Source of the DNA: Ignavibacteria bacterium
Lineage (GTDB): Bacteria; Bacteroidota; Ignavibacteria; Tepidaquicellales; Tepidaquicellaceae
Length of the DNA: 64,000 bases
Assembly (NCBI GenBank): GCA_019187405.1
Contig: JABAQZ010000004.1
Location: forward strand, 140,832 to 204,831
Direction: 5' to 3'
A program made the position numbers and the translations under genes. Positions 9,652-18,932 of this stretch are shown piece after piece. Within the stretch, counting starts at the first letter, position 1. Each line of letters starts with the position of its first letter. The notes below the pieces were generated by a model. The model saw nothing but the letters and a program-made list of their open reading frames with translations, was not told the origin of the DNA and did no database searches.

Positions 9652-10617
9652 ATGAGAAAAATATTATCCATTGACGGCGGAGGTATTAGAGGAATTATTC
9701 CTGCCATAGTTCTTGCTCATATAGAAAAAAGAACCGGCAAGAGGATTTGCCGGATTTTTGATCTAATTGCAGGAACATCAACAGGAGGGATTCTTGCTTT
9801 ATGTCTGACAAAACCGGATGCCAAAGGAAATCCGCAGTATTCGGCTGATGACATAGTAAAATTATATGTGAATGAAGGGATGAACATTTTTAGAAAATCA
9901 CCATGGAAAAGCGCAGTTCCAATAATGAACATGATAGAATCAAAATATCCGAAAGAAGGCATTGAATCCGTACTTCAGAAATATTTCGGAAACACAATGC
10001 TTTCTTCGTCATTGACAAAAGTAATTATACCGAGCTATGATATAGAAAGGAGAAAACCATTTTTCTTTAAGTCATCTGAAAAAGAAGCTCACAAAAAAAA
10101 GGATTTTATGATGAAGCATGTTGCAAGAGCAACAAGCGCTGCGCCAACTTATTTTGAATCTGCAAAAATTGATCTTCCCAAAAACGAAGATTACTTTTTA
10201 CTTATTGACGGAGGAGTATTCGCCAATGATCCTGCAATGTGTGCTTATGCGGAATGTAAGAAATTATTTGAGAAAACAGATGAGTTTATACTTGTCTCTA
10301 TCGGAACAGGGAAGCATACAAGGAAAATTACAAAATCGGAAACAGAAGATTGGGGACTTGTACAATGGGCTCGTCCATTGTTAAGTGTGGTATTTGACGG
10401 TGTGAGCAGAGCTGTTGAATACCAGCTAAAACAACTCGAGAACTCTGATCAAAATTTTAAAAGATACTTCAGATTTCAGGCAGATCTTGAAGAAGCCAAT
10501 GATGACATGGATGATGCGTCGAAAAGAAATACAAGAGATCTTAGATTAGTTGCCGAAGAAATCCTCGATAAGCAAAGAGATGATATGGATGTGCTATGTG
10601 AAATGCTTGTTGTTTAA
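9652..10617 (+). CDS. Patatin-like phospholipase
   Basis: The 321-residue product is a full patatin domain. The oxyanion-hole motif GGGIRG is at residues 9-14, the nucleophile elbow GTSTG has Ser43, and the catalytic Asp186 lies in a DGG motif (LIDGGVFAND). Patatins are Ser-Asp dyad acyl hydrolases acting on phospholipids or other acyl esters. There is no signal peptide, so it acts in the cytoplasm or at the inner membrane. It lies 22 bp after the Asp-box protein and about 160 bp before a membrane-anchored GMC oxidoreductase, suggesting lipid turnover. It resembles the GGGIRG/GTSTGG patatins used as CBASS effectors, but no cyclase or sensor gene is adjacent, so a defence role is not supported. 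Confidence 0.88.
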   Translation: MRKILSIDGGGIRGIIPAIVLAHIEKRTGKRICRIFDLIAGTSTGGILALCLTKPDAKGNPQYSADDIVKLYVNEGMNIFRKSPWKSAVPIMNMIESKYPKEGIESVLQKYFGNTMLSSSLTKVIIPSYDIERRKPFFFKSSEKEAHKKKDFMMKHVARATSAAPTYFESAKIDLPKNEDYFLLIDGGVFANDPAMCAYAECKKLFEKTDEFILVSIGTGKHTRKITKSETEDWGLVQWARPLLSVVFDGVSRAVEYQLKQLENSDQNFKRYFRFQADLEEANDDMDDASKRNTRDLRLVAEEILDKQRDDMDVLCEMLVV

Positions 10618-10768
10618 ATTACAGATTACAAATTGCAAATTACTGATGTACTGATAAACTAATATAAAAAGTTACAATTATTAAATGTTAAATGATAATT
10701 TCAAAAATTGATCATGAACATTTACATTTAATAATGCATTTGTTATTTGAAATCTGTAATTTGTAAAT
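10614..10768. repeat. Long imperfect palindrome between patatin and GMC genes
   Basis: Outer arms AAATTACAGATT and AATCTGTAATTT are about 130 bp apart. Inner arms ATTATTAAATGT and ACATTTACATTTAATAAT pair around a centre near 10705. The patatin stop lies at its left edge and the GTG of the GMC gene just beyond its right edge. It could act as a transcription attenuator or be a decayed MITE-like element; neither is shown. Confidence 0.5.
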
Positions 10769-10774
10769 AAAAAA

Positions 10775-13700
10775 GTGCCGGCGTTATTTACATTAAAGGG
10801 ATATTCAAAAGTTGATCCGCTCGATAAAGTTCCAACACTGATACAATACCTAATTGTAAGTTTTATCTCCCTCATACTTTCTATAGTTCTGGTTTACTGC
10901 ATTACAGATGTATTTAGACTTCTGGAGTTCAGATCATTCTCCATAAAAGTTTTTGAAATTGTTGTGTTTACGTTTATTGCCGCGCCGCTAATGACATTTT
11001 TGAGAAAGTCGGCGTCATGGGTATTGATGTTAATCATTTTCATACCTCTGTTTATTTTTGATATATATCTTCAGGCAAATGTAAGGGACAGAGGAGAAAT
11101 TGCATTATGGACATATCTTCCGGGAACATTTATCGATGATGTGAAGATACTTCCGTTAAGGTTTTTGATGACACTTATGTTTGATGCATTTATATTTGCT
11201 CCGATTTGTCTTTGGTTAAGCAGGATTGCAGCGAATATTTTTTATATGCGAAAATCCGACGATTCAAAGCAAAGGTTTGATTTACAAGAAAAGCTTTTTA
11301 AGAAAGAATGGACAGAAGAAACGATACAAAAGCCCGACAGAGATGCCGGTTTTTGGATACTTCGTCTGCTCGGTTTTTCGTACTTAACATATCTTTTAGT
11401 ATTACTTATAGGAATGCTTGGAGAATCGCCTTGGCCGGAGCAAGTCAGCGATTTAATTTCCATGACTTATCAAAACCCTGCAATGGCAATCAACACTTTC
11501 AGCAAAATAGGAGTGATGATTCTTCTTACATTTACAGGAGCATATAATAGAAATGTGAGATATTACTGTGTTTGGGGACTCATTACAGGTCATGCGGTAT
11601 CAACAATAAGTTCGATTGCATTTTATTTTTACGATCTGCCGGGAACTGATTACAGGGATTTCCTTCTGACATCTGCAATAGTTGACGGTGTAATGATACT
11701 GCTTTTTATTTTCATTCTGATTAAGAGCAGTAAAAGCGCTATCAGAATTAGAGAAGAAAAAGATTTTCCGAATTATTTTTCATTGCCTTCACAGTTAGTC
11801 AGAATTGCATACTATAAAATTGCAATCATATCCATCCTTATTACTCTTCTTGCATTGTATCTAAGAATATTTACAGACGGAAAATCAGGACTCGATGCAG
11901 TATTTGGTTATCCGGATCCAACGCTTGGGAATACCTTTACACTGTATCTTACTGTTGCTTTCATCAGCATATTGCTTGCAATAAGTGAAAAGCTTAGACA
12001 TTATCTTTTCGGGGTTTTATTGTTTCCTTTTTTTGTGGGCATAATTATTACCATACCTCTGTTTATCATCAAGGACATATCCGGAGATTTTTTAATAAAG
12101 ACAAGAACAGGATCCAATGTTGAAGTCAACTGGTACTTTATGATATTCGTTATTGCAAATATCTATATATTTGCCGGACTTCTTGCTTTGAGAAAAATGT
12201 ATTATGATATTGATTTTGTAATTACTTCAATCAGTCCTTCAGGGGCAAAAAATGTAATAGCGCTTGCTTCGGCTTTTTTCGGTGGAGATTCAAAAAAGAA
12301 TGCATGGATTCTGCAGATGATTGATCAGTACATTGGAGGCATTAAAGGAAGAAAAAGGGGATTGCTTAATTTTCCATTTTGGCTGGTTGAGAATGTATTG
12401 AATGTAATTTACGGACTACATCCGAATTTTTCCACAATGAGCAGAGATGAGCAAAGGTGGTTTTTAAAAAAATATCTTTTTAAGAATAAGAATGAAATCA
12501 GGAGATCATTAGTACCTATTGCGGCTGAATTTGGATTCCAGATAGGACTTGCCGTTAATGCAATGATAATGTTTGCTAATTATTCAAATATAAATGAAAG
12601 AAACCGAATCGGTTACATACCACCTGATGCAAGAGACAGACTGCAGGGAGATTTTCCGCTTTATCAGCCTCCATTTAAAAATGCTGCGCCATTGCCGGCG
12701 GATCAAAACGATCCTGCCAATAATAAACCTGATAGTAAAAGTGCGGGACTTCCTTTAATAGCTCCGAGAGTAACTACTCCTTATTATGAATCGGAAATTC
12801 CTGACGATGTAGATTATTTGATTATCGGATCAGGCGCAGGTGGAGCAATGATGAGTTACCGGCTTGCTTGCGGATGCAAATCTCCTGACAGGATACTTGT
12901 CGTTGAAAGAGGCAGCAGGTATCAGCCATTGCAGGATTTTAGTTATTCCGAAATGGATATGATGAGAAAGCTTTACAAAGAAGGCGGATTACAGCAGACA
13001 AAGAAATTTACAATGTCTGTGCTGCAGGGTGAATGTCTGGGAGGGACGACTGTGATGAATAATTCAGTCTGCATAAAAATGAGTAATATTACAAAAAGTT
13101 TATGGCAGGATACTTATGACATAGATTTAAGCGAACTTGAAAATCACTATGATAAGATTGCGCAGGAGTTGGAAATTAAAGAGCTTGATATGATTGGAAT
13201 AAATTCGAGAGTTTATGAAAAATTTTCAAAAGGAATAAACGGTTTCAATAATAATTCCACATACAAGCTTAAACCTGTTTTGCCTTTAATGGCAAATTAC
13301 AGAAATCTTACAGGTGACGAAAACTGGAATCTTGGCAACAAGCTCATGAGAAAAAGAACAATGCTTGAGACATATCTGCCATGGAGCGAATCAAGAGGCG
13401 TAAAAATCGTTTCCGATACAACGGCAGTTAAATTTGTTACAGAAAATAATAAAGCGGTTGAAGTTTTGCTCAGATATATAAACGGAGAAATCAAAAGAGT
13501 AAGGATTAATAAAGCGGTTATAGTTGCAGGCGGAGTTATAGCCAGCAGTCATTTCCTTTTAAGAAGCGGAATAAATAAAAATACAGGAAAGAGAATGAGC
13601 TGTAATTTTGCATTCCCGTTTACATTTTTATTTGATGAAGAAATTAAAGCTTATGATGGTAATCAGATTACATTAGGTGCAATGGGACATAATGACATTT

Positions 13701-14311
13701 CTGTGTTTGAAACATATTTCAATCCACCTGCTTCATTTTCTCTTTCTTCGGTACCATTTTATTTTGACAGGAGAGAAGATCTAATGAACAATTACAGCAG
13801 GTTGATTAATTATGGAACTCTTGTAGGTTCAGAACCAAACGGTGTAATACAAAAGAAGGCAGATTTGCTAAACGGGCAGTCATTTACGTGGGAGTTGGGC
13901 AGTCGTGATTCAGAAAATATTAAGGACGCATTCAATACAATATTAAGGCTCGGATATTTTTCAGGTGCAGTTAAAGCCGTTGTTCCTTCAAAGCCCGGAA
14001 TTGAAATAAAGCTCAACGAAAATAATCTGCATGAGTTTGAAGAAAATCTTAGAGATTATCCGTTGAAAATGGAGGATCTTTTGATTGGCACGGCACATCC
14101 GCAAGGCGGTAATATCATGACGGGCATGAATTCTGAATATAAAAATAAGAGAGTGATAAATGAGGAATATCTTGTAGAAGGATTGGATAATGTTTATGTT
14201 TCTGATGCTTCATTATTTCCATGCAGCATGGGCTTGAATCCACAATGGACGATAATGGCAATGAGCTCAATGGCATCGGAGAAAGTGATAGAAAGATTTG
14301 AGCAGCGCTGA
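10775..14311 (+). CDS. Fusion of a 12-helix membrane domain to a GMC-family FAD oxidoreductase
   Basis: The product has 1178 residues and starts at GTG; an in-frame stop at 10757 limits extension and the first ATG would lose a membrane helix. Residues ~20-480 contain about 12 hydrophobic segments. A soluble linker (~480-670) includes LHPNFSTMSRDEQRWFLKK. From ~680 there is a GMC oxidoreductase: FAD-binding IIGSGAGGAMMSYRLA, ECLGGTTVMNN, and the C-terminal catalytic region with HPQGG (His ~1107) and a second site SMGLNPQW (Asn ~1152). GMC enzymes oxidise alcohols; cholesterol oxidases and long-chain fatty-alcohol oxidases are the nearest types by feel. Being membrane-built beside a patatin suggests oxidation of a lipid-derived alcohol (inference). 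The 3' end and terminator are partly duplicated downstream. Confidence 0.85.
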   Translation: MPALFTLKGYSKVDPLDKVPTLIQYLIVSFISLILSIVLVYCITDVFRLLEFRSFSIKVFEIVVFTFIAAPLMTFLRKSASWVLMLIIFIPLFIFDIYLQANVRDRGEIALWTYLPGTFIDDVKILPLRFLMTLMFDAFIFAPICLWLSRIAANIFYMRKSDDSKQRFDLQEKLFKKEWTEETIQKPDRDAGFWILRLLGFSYLTYLLVLLIGMLGESPWPEQVSDLISMTYQNPAMAINTFSKIGVMILLTFTGAYNRNVRYYCVWGLITGHAVSTISSIAFYFYDLPGTDYRDFLLTSAIVDGVMILLFIFILIKSSKSAIRIREEKDFPNYFSLPSQLVRIAYYKIAIISILITLLALYLRIFTDGKSGLDAVFGYPDPTLGNTFTLYLTVAFISILLAISEKLRHYLFGVLLFPFFVGIIITIPLFIIKDISGDFLIKTRTGSNVEVNWYFMIFVIANIYIFAGLLALRKMYYDIDFVITSISPSGAKNVIALASAFFGGDSKKNAWILQMIDQYIGGIKGRKRGLLNFPFWLVENVLNVIYGLHPNFSTMSRDEQRWFLKKYLFKNKNEIRRSLVPIAAEFGFQIGLAVNAMIMFANYSNINERNRIGYIPPDARDRLQGDFPLYQPPFKNAAPLPADQNDPANNKPDSKSAGLPLIAPRVTTPYYESEIPDDVDYLIIGSGAGGAMMSYRLACGCKSPDRILVVERGSRYQPLQDFSYSEMDMMRKLYKEGGLQQTKKFTMSVLQGECLGGTTVMNNSVCIKMSNITKSLWQDTYDIDLSELENHYDKIAQELEIKELDMIGINSRVYEKFSKGINGFNNNSTYKLKPVLPLMANYRNLTGDENWNLGNKLMRKRTMLETYLPWSESRGVKIVSDTTAVKFVTENNKAVEVLLRYINGEIKRVRINKAVIVAGGVIASSHFLLRSGINKNTGKRMSCNFAFPFTFLFDEEIKAYDGNQITLGAMGHNDISVFETYFNPPASFSLSSVPFYFDRREDLMNNYSRLINYGTLVGSEPNGVIQKKADLLNGQSFTWELGSRDSENIKDAFNTILRLGYFSGAVKAVVPSKPGIEIKLNENNLHEFEENLRDYPLKMEDLLIGTAHPQGGNIMTGMNSEYKNKRVINEEYLVEGLDNVYVSDASLFPCSMGLNPQWTIMAMSSMASEKVIERFEQR

Positions 14312-14316
14312 GTAAA

Positions 14317-14346
14317 GGGGTAAAACCGTTTAAACGGTTTTACCCC
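14317..14346. terminator. Perfect 30-bp palindrome, probable terminator (copy 1)
   Basis: A perfect palindrome begins GGGGTAAAACCG and ends CGGTTTTACCCC, starting 5 bp after the GMC stop. It has no long T-run, so it may instead be an intergenic palindromic repeat; bidirectional termination is the likely role. Confidence 0.6.
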
Positions 14347-14349
14347 GCG

Positions 14350-14493
14350 GAGGAATATCTTATTGACGGATTGGATAATATTTATGTTTCTGATGCTTCA
14401 TTATTTCCATGTAGCATGGGCTTGAATCCACAATGGACGATAATGGCAATGAGCTCAATGGCATCGGAGAAAGTGAAAGAAAGATTTGAGTAG
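14350..14493 (+). pseudogene. Fragment: last 47 codons of a second GMC oxidoreductase copy
   Basis: This is an in-frame copy of the GMC C terminus without a start: EEYLIDGLDNIYVSDASLF through the NPQW motif to a TAG at 14491, where the intact gene has CAG. Substitutions relative to the intact gene are conservative (V to I, E to D, V to I) plus one silent change. This suggests the fragment came from a once functional paralogue and was not simply copied and left to decay. Confidence 0.75.
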
Positions 14494-14504
14494 CGCTGAG
14501 TAAA

Positions 14505-14534
14505 GGGGTAAAACCGTTTAAACGGTTTTACCCC
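14505..14534. terminator. Perfect 30-bp palindrome, probable bidirectional terminator (copy 2)
   Basis: Same 30-bp sequence as the palindrome at 14317-14346, 188 bp further on. It sits 12 bp from the stop of the minus-strand gene at 14547 and so can also end that transcript. Confidence 0.6.
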
Positions 14535-14546
14535 GCTGTTGTTACT

Positions 14547-15620
14547 TTACTTCAGTAACATCATTGACTTTGTTTCAGAAAAATCTCCTGCACTAAATTT
14601 ATAAAAATATAATCCGCTAGGAAGATTTTCCGCCGAAAATACAACTTCAAATGTCCCCCTGTTTTTTATACCGTCAGCAAGTACGACTATTTCTTTGCCA
14701 AGAGCATCAAATACTCTTAATGAAATGAATTCAGTTTTCGGAATACTATATCTGATTTTTGTTACCGGATTAAATGGATTCGGGAAATTTTGATCGAGAT
14801 AATATTCTGACGGAATAGTAATCTGCGTTGAAGTTATAGCGCTTGTCGGTGTTGTAAGTTCTGTCAAAATACCGGGAACATAAAATGAGAAATTATAACC
14901 GAGTGAAGATAAATCCACATTTACAGAAGGCATGACTTCCTTTATTTTCCATATCCCGGAAGCAAAATAAACGGTATCAGGTCTTTTTATTATTGGAATT
15001 TCTACTGTAGGAAAAGGCGGAATAGTCAGTAGATAACTTAAAGCAAAAGTTAGAACAAATTTTTTTGCAAGATAAGTACCGTTAACTGTAGTGATGTTCT
15101 GATCATTCAGCCGTTTACCCGAAGCAGATAATCTTAAAGGTAATGTAAGTGTATCAATTGTAATTGTTGTATCTCTTGAAAAAATTGTATAATTGTTATT
15201 AATATTTTCTGCAAATCTGTAAGTATTATACCAAGCTTCGAATGATCTTAAAAAAGCAATGAAAGCAACGGAGTCAATAATTGGTATAGAACCAACAAGA
15301 CTCAATACATTTAGATAATACCAAGAATTCGAAGATTGAAAATTATAATGGTTTGTATCAGTGTAAGGTATATTCTGATTAAAGTTTGTCAATCCTGATT
15401 TTGACAATACCTGACTCGCCGGTAATCCTTTGTAAGTTACATTCGCAGAGAAAGAATCAATCTGAAAAGTCGATTGAGAATTTACGGGATTGTTAAGAGA
15501 ATCGAGCGGAGTGTTTTTGAAAAACCACTTATATCCGGTAGAGGATGGAAAATAAGTAGATGCATTTTGAGCATAAGTTACTGGACAGAGGAGCAAGAAT
15601 ATTATAATTACTTTTTTCAT
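14547..15620 (-). CDS. Secreted protein of unknown function with T9SS type A sorting domain
   Basis: The product has 357 residues. The signal peptide (1-17, MKKVIIIFLLLCPVTYAQ) is followed by a region starting YFPSSTGYKWFFKNTPLDSL, seen in many secreted proteins of this group that begin with a similar Y-P-x-x-G-x-x-W opening. Residues ~20-255 form an unassigned beta-rich domain. The C terminus is a sorting domain with NFPNPFNPVTKI, PSGLYFYKF and KSMMLLK. The role of the domain is unknown. It is a single gene, divergent from the MBL-fold hydrolase at 15734. Confidence 0.8.
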   Translation of the reverse strand: MKKVIIIFLLLCPVTYAQNASTYFPSSTGYKWFFKNTPLDSLNNPVNSQSTFQIDSFSANVTYKGLPASQVLSKSGLTNFNQNIPYTDTNHYNFQSSNSWYYLNVLSLVGSIPIIDSVAFIAFLRSFEAWYNTYRFAENINNNYTIFSRDTTITIDTLTLPLRLSASGKRLNDQNITTVNGTYLAKKFVLTFALSYLLTIPPFPTVEIPIIKRPDTVYFASGIWKIKEVMPSVNVDLSSLGYNFSFYVPGILTELTTPTSAITSTQITIPSEYYLDQNFPNPFNPVTKIRYSIPKTEFISLRVFDALGKEIVVLADGIKNRGTFEVVFSAENLPSGLYFYKFSAGDFSETKSMMLLK

Positions 15621-15733
15621 TCTAATTGTTTTTATAAAATATAAATAAGGATTATTAAAAAAAATTCAGATTGAGTATTTTATATATAAATTTTAAATCC
15701 GTTTGAGTATAATTGCAAATAAAAAAAGTAAAT

Positions 15734-16597
15734 ATGCAGATAGGGGATTACAAATTATTTTCGGTGCAGACCGGATTGTTTAAGCTGGACGGCGGCGCCA
15801 TGTTTGGAGTAGTTCCAAAAAATATGTGGCAAAAGACAAACCCATCCGATGAGAACAACAGAATTGATATGTGTACGAGAGCTTTGCTAATGGATAATGG
15901 AAAAAGGAAAATACTTGTTGACAACGGCATCGGATACAAGCTTTCAGAAAAATTAAATAAAATTTACGGAGTTGATTTTTCTGAATTTACAGTCGAACAA
16001 AGCCTGAATTCCTTAAATGTCTCTCCTGAAGAAATAACCGATGTAATCTTGACTCATCTTCATTTTGACCATGCTGGAGGAAGCACATATATGGATGATG
16101 AAGGAATTTTGAAGCTTTCATATCCTAATGCTGTTTACCATGTGCAGAAAAAACAATTTGAATGGGCACTGAATCCTTCAGACAGAGATAAAGCAAGCTT
16201 TTTCCCGGAGAACTATATTCCTTTGAAAGAAAATAATTCGTTAAATCTGACAACCGGCGAAACGAAGTTTGATGAATTTATTACATTGCTTCCGGTTAAT
16301 GGACATACAAGCCACATGCAGCTTATTAAAATATCCGATAATGAGAATAAGACAATTCTTTTTTTAGCTGATTTAATCCCTACTGCCGGACATGTACCTG
16401 CTGCGTTTATCATGGGATATGATCTTTTCCCGTTGACAACTCTTGATGAAAAAAAAATGTATCTTAATGAAATCTCTTCTAAAGACTGGACGGTTTTTTT
16501 TGAACATGACCCTTTTACTGAATGTGCAAAAATCGGCAAAGGCGAAAAAGGATTTTTTGTAAAAGAAAAATTCAAATTAAATGATAATTCTGATTAA
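15734..16597 (+). CDS. MBL-fold metallo-hydrolase
   Basis: The product has ~287 residues. The signature THLHFDHAGG supplies the HxHxDH zinc motif, NGHTSHMQ the next His, and DLIPT and FEHDP the remaining ligands. The KLDGGAMFGVVP opening and the order of motifs fit the lactonase/YtnP-like branch of the metallo-beta-lactamase fold. These hydrolases cleave lactones or other esters; the substrate is not predictable. The ATG at 15734 is chosen; an in-frame TTG at 15713 would add seven residues. There is no signal peptide, so it is cytoplasmic. The symporter gene follows after 28 bp, so a shared transcript is likely. Confidence 0.82.
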   Translation: MQIGDYKLFSVQTGLFKLDGGAMFGVVPKNMWQKTNPSDENNRIDMCTRALLMDNGKRKILVDNGIGYKLSEKLNKIYGVDFSEFTVEQSLNSLNVSPEEITDVILTHLHFDHAGGSTYMDDEGILKLSYPNAVYHVQKKQFEWALNPSDRDKASFFPENYIPLKENNSLNLTTGETKFDEFITLLPVNGHTSHMQLIKISDNENKTILFLADLIPTAGHVPAAFIMGYDLFPLTTLDEKKMYLNEISSKDWTVFFEHDPFTECAKIGKGEKGFFVKEKFKLNDNSD

Positions 16598-16625
16598 TGT
16601 TTTTTCTATCTATAAAATTATTTGA

Positions 16626-18122
16626 TTGATTAATTTTTCCGGTTTAGATTACTTAATTGTAGTTGTTTATTTGATTGCCGTTGCATTTTTTGGAATATAT
16701 ACTTCCGGCAGACAGACATCGGCAACAGATTACTTCCTTGGCTCAAAAAGCATACCTTGGTGGGCAGCTTGCTTTTCTGTCGTGGCAACTGAAACAAGCA
16801 CCCTGACTTTTATCAGTATTCCCGGGCTTGCCTATACTTCAAACATGAATTTTCTTCAGCTTGCAATGGGATTTATCATTGGAAGAATTATTGTCGCTGT
16901 AATTTTTATTCCGAGATATTACTCTGGTAATATGGAAACTGCTTATCAGTATCTTGGAACACGGTTTGGTTCTTCAATGAGAAAATATGCTTCAGTTACT
17001 TTCATCCTACTAAGAATTTTTGCTGATGGCGTCAGACTTTTTACTACGGCAATTCCCATAAAATTCATTACGGGTCTGGGATATCCTGAATGCATTTTGA
17101 TTGTTGGAGTAATCACACTTGTATATTCCTACATAGGCGGAATCAAAGCAGTGATTTGGACAGATTTTATACAGATGTTTATTTATCTGGCTGGTGCTGT
17201 TGCATCAATGTTTGTAATATATCAGCTGCTTCCAGGAGGCTGGACAGATGTTGTAAGTTTTGCCGAGCCAGGAAATAAGTTTCAGATATTAAATTTTAAA
17301 TTACCTGAAAATTTCTGGAATATGTTTACGGGAAATTATGGACTGATCGGTGGACTGATAGGAGGAGCTTTTCTTGCTATGGCTTCACATGGAACAGATC
17401 AGCTGATTGTGCAGAGGTTACTCACATGCAAAGATAAAAAATCTTCGCAAAAAGCTGTAGTAATCAGCGGGGTCATTGTGTTTTTTCAGTTTGCACTTTT
17501 TTTGATTATTGGAATAATGTTATTTGCACTATATAAAGGAGCAGATTATAAAACTCTCGAAATGAACGGATTAAATTTGACAAAATCTGATGAAATTTTT
17601 CCTATGTTCATTGTTCAGAACCTTCCTTCAGGATTGTCCGGACTTGTTGTAGCTGGTCTTCTTTCAGCTTCAATGTCAACATTGTCCTCGACATTCAATT
17701 CTCTCGCTTCAACTACTATTCTTGACTTATTTAAAGGGAAGAAGTTTCTTGAAAGTCCTCGAAATGAAATAAAGTATTCAAGAATTGCGACTATTTTCTG
17801 GGCTTTTGTAATAATGGGAACCGGGTTACTTTTCCAAAGTGAGACAAATCCGGCAGTCGATTTTGCCTTGAAGATACAATCTTTGATTTATGGCGGACTG
17901 CTGGGAGTATTTTTACTAGGTATATTTCAGTTGAAAGCAAATCTGAAAAATGCAATAGTATCATACACATTTGCAGTAATTTCAATGAGTTTATTGTTTA
18001 TACTTCCGAAGTTTAATTTAATTCCTTCCATTAATCTTACCTGGTTTACTTTTATTGGTGTTTTGATAACCTTTGTCATTTCTCATTTGTTGATTTTAGC
18101 AGGAATAAAAAACCGTTCATAA
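16626..18122 (+). CDS. Sodium:solute symporter (SSS family)
   Basis: The 498-residue product has about 13 hydrophobic segments spanning the whole length. The SSS family pattern is clear: early SGRQTSATDYFLGSKSIPWW, then ATETSTLTFISIPG, YIGGIKAVIWTDFIQ and ASMSTLSSTFNS. It imports an organic solute with Na+; the substrate is not deducible. It begins with TTG at 16626; no ATG lies ahead of the first helix. It is probably co-transcribed with the upstream MBL-fold hydrolase, which might act on the imported compound (inference). Confidence 0.88.
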   Translation: MINFSGLDYLIVVVYLIAVAFFGIYTSGRQTSATDYFLGSKSIPWWAACFSVVATETSTLTFISIPGLAYTSNMNFLQLAMGFIIGRIIVAVIFIPRYYSGNMETAYQYLGTRFGSSMRKYASVTFILLRIFADGVRLFTTAIPIKFITGLGYPECILIVGVITLVYSYIGGIKAVIWTDFIQMFIYLAGAVASMFVIYQLLPGGWTDVVSFAEPGNKFQILNFKLPENFWNMFTGNYGLIGGLIGGAFLAMASHGTDQLIVQRLLTCKDKKSSQKAVVISGVIVFFQFALFLIIGIMLFALYKGADYKTLEMNGLNLTKSDEIFPMFIVQNLPSGLSGLVVAGLLSASMSTLSSTFNSLASTTILDLFKGKKFLESPRNEIKYSRIATIFWAFVIMGTGLLFQSETNPAVDFALKIQSLIYGGLLGVFLLGIFQLKANLKNAIVSYTFAVISMSLLFILPKFNLIPSINLTWFTFIGVLITFVISHLLILAGIKNRS

Positions 18123-18170
18123 TTGAATAAGAGTAGTTATATATTATCCTAAAAGTTACAAAATTCTAAG

Positions 18171-18830
18171 AACTTGAAACCTACGAATGAGAGAAGACGG
18201 TGAGTTTGAAAAAGTTGAAATTAGCGCTAGAATTGAGGTTAATTCACCGGACTTCTGAAGTCTTAAGACTTCTGTAGTCAGATGGATTAGAAACCTACGA
18301 ATACAACACTTTTTTCGGAATCTTAAACCTTCAATTCTTCTTGTCTTCCTCAAGCCTTAATTAAATTCTATAATTTCTTTTTAGAGATAAAAGCAGTTAA
18401 AATTTATATTTAAAGTTGCAGAAATCCTTGAACTTGAAACCTACGAATGAGAGAAGAAGGTGAGTTTTAAAAAGTTGAAATTAAAGCCGTAATTGAGGTT
18501 AATTCACCGGACTTCTGAAGTCTTAAGACTTCTGTAGTCAGATGGATTAGAAACCTACGAATACAACACTTTTTTCGCAACCTTAAACCTTCAATTCTCC
18601 TTGTCTTCCTCAAGCCTTAATTAAATCATATAATTTCCTTTAAGAGATAAAAGCAGTTAAAATTTATATTTAAAGTTGCAGAAATCCTTGAACTTGAAAC
18701 CTACGAATGTGATAAGAAGGTGAGTTTGAAAAAGTTGAAATTAGCGCCAGAATTGAGGTTAATTCACCGGACTTCTGAAGTCTTAAGACTTCTGTAGTAA
18801 ATTGTATTAGAAACCTACATTTAACACCAA
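18171..18830. repeat. Three tandem 260-bp repeats in a gene-free stretch
   Basis: Units begin AACTTGAAACCTACGAATG at 18171, 18431 and 18691, exactly 260 bp apart; the third is partial. Each has an imperfect 30-bp palindrome centred on GAAGTCTTAAGACTTC and the phrase TTAATTCACCGG. The stretch 18123-18932 holds no credible gene. Confidence 0.9.
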
Positions 18831-18932
18831 AATTATCAAATCTATACTCTCAATTCTTTCTTCTCACTTTTGCATAATTTACCCAAAATGTTTAACTTTA
18901 CCATTATTTGATTAAACAAAAGGGAGTTTACA

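Larger units (their letters stand above)
14162..14534 (+). repeat. 188-bp tandem duplication of the GMC gene 3' end plus hairpin
   Basis: Copy one starts at 14162 inside the gene; copy two starts at 14350, a 188-bp offset that also applies to the two palindromes at 14317 and 14505. Copies differ at about seven bases over ~160, mostly conservative coding changes. Confidence 0.9.

Noticed and set aside
9652..10617. CBASS effector role for the patatin-like protein
   Set aside because: The motifs match, but no cGAS/DncV-like cyclase or ancillary CBASS gene is adjacent.
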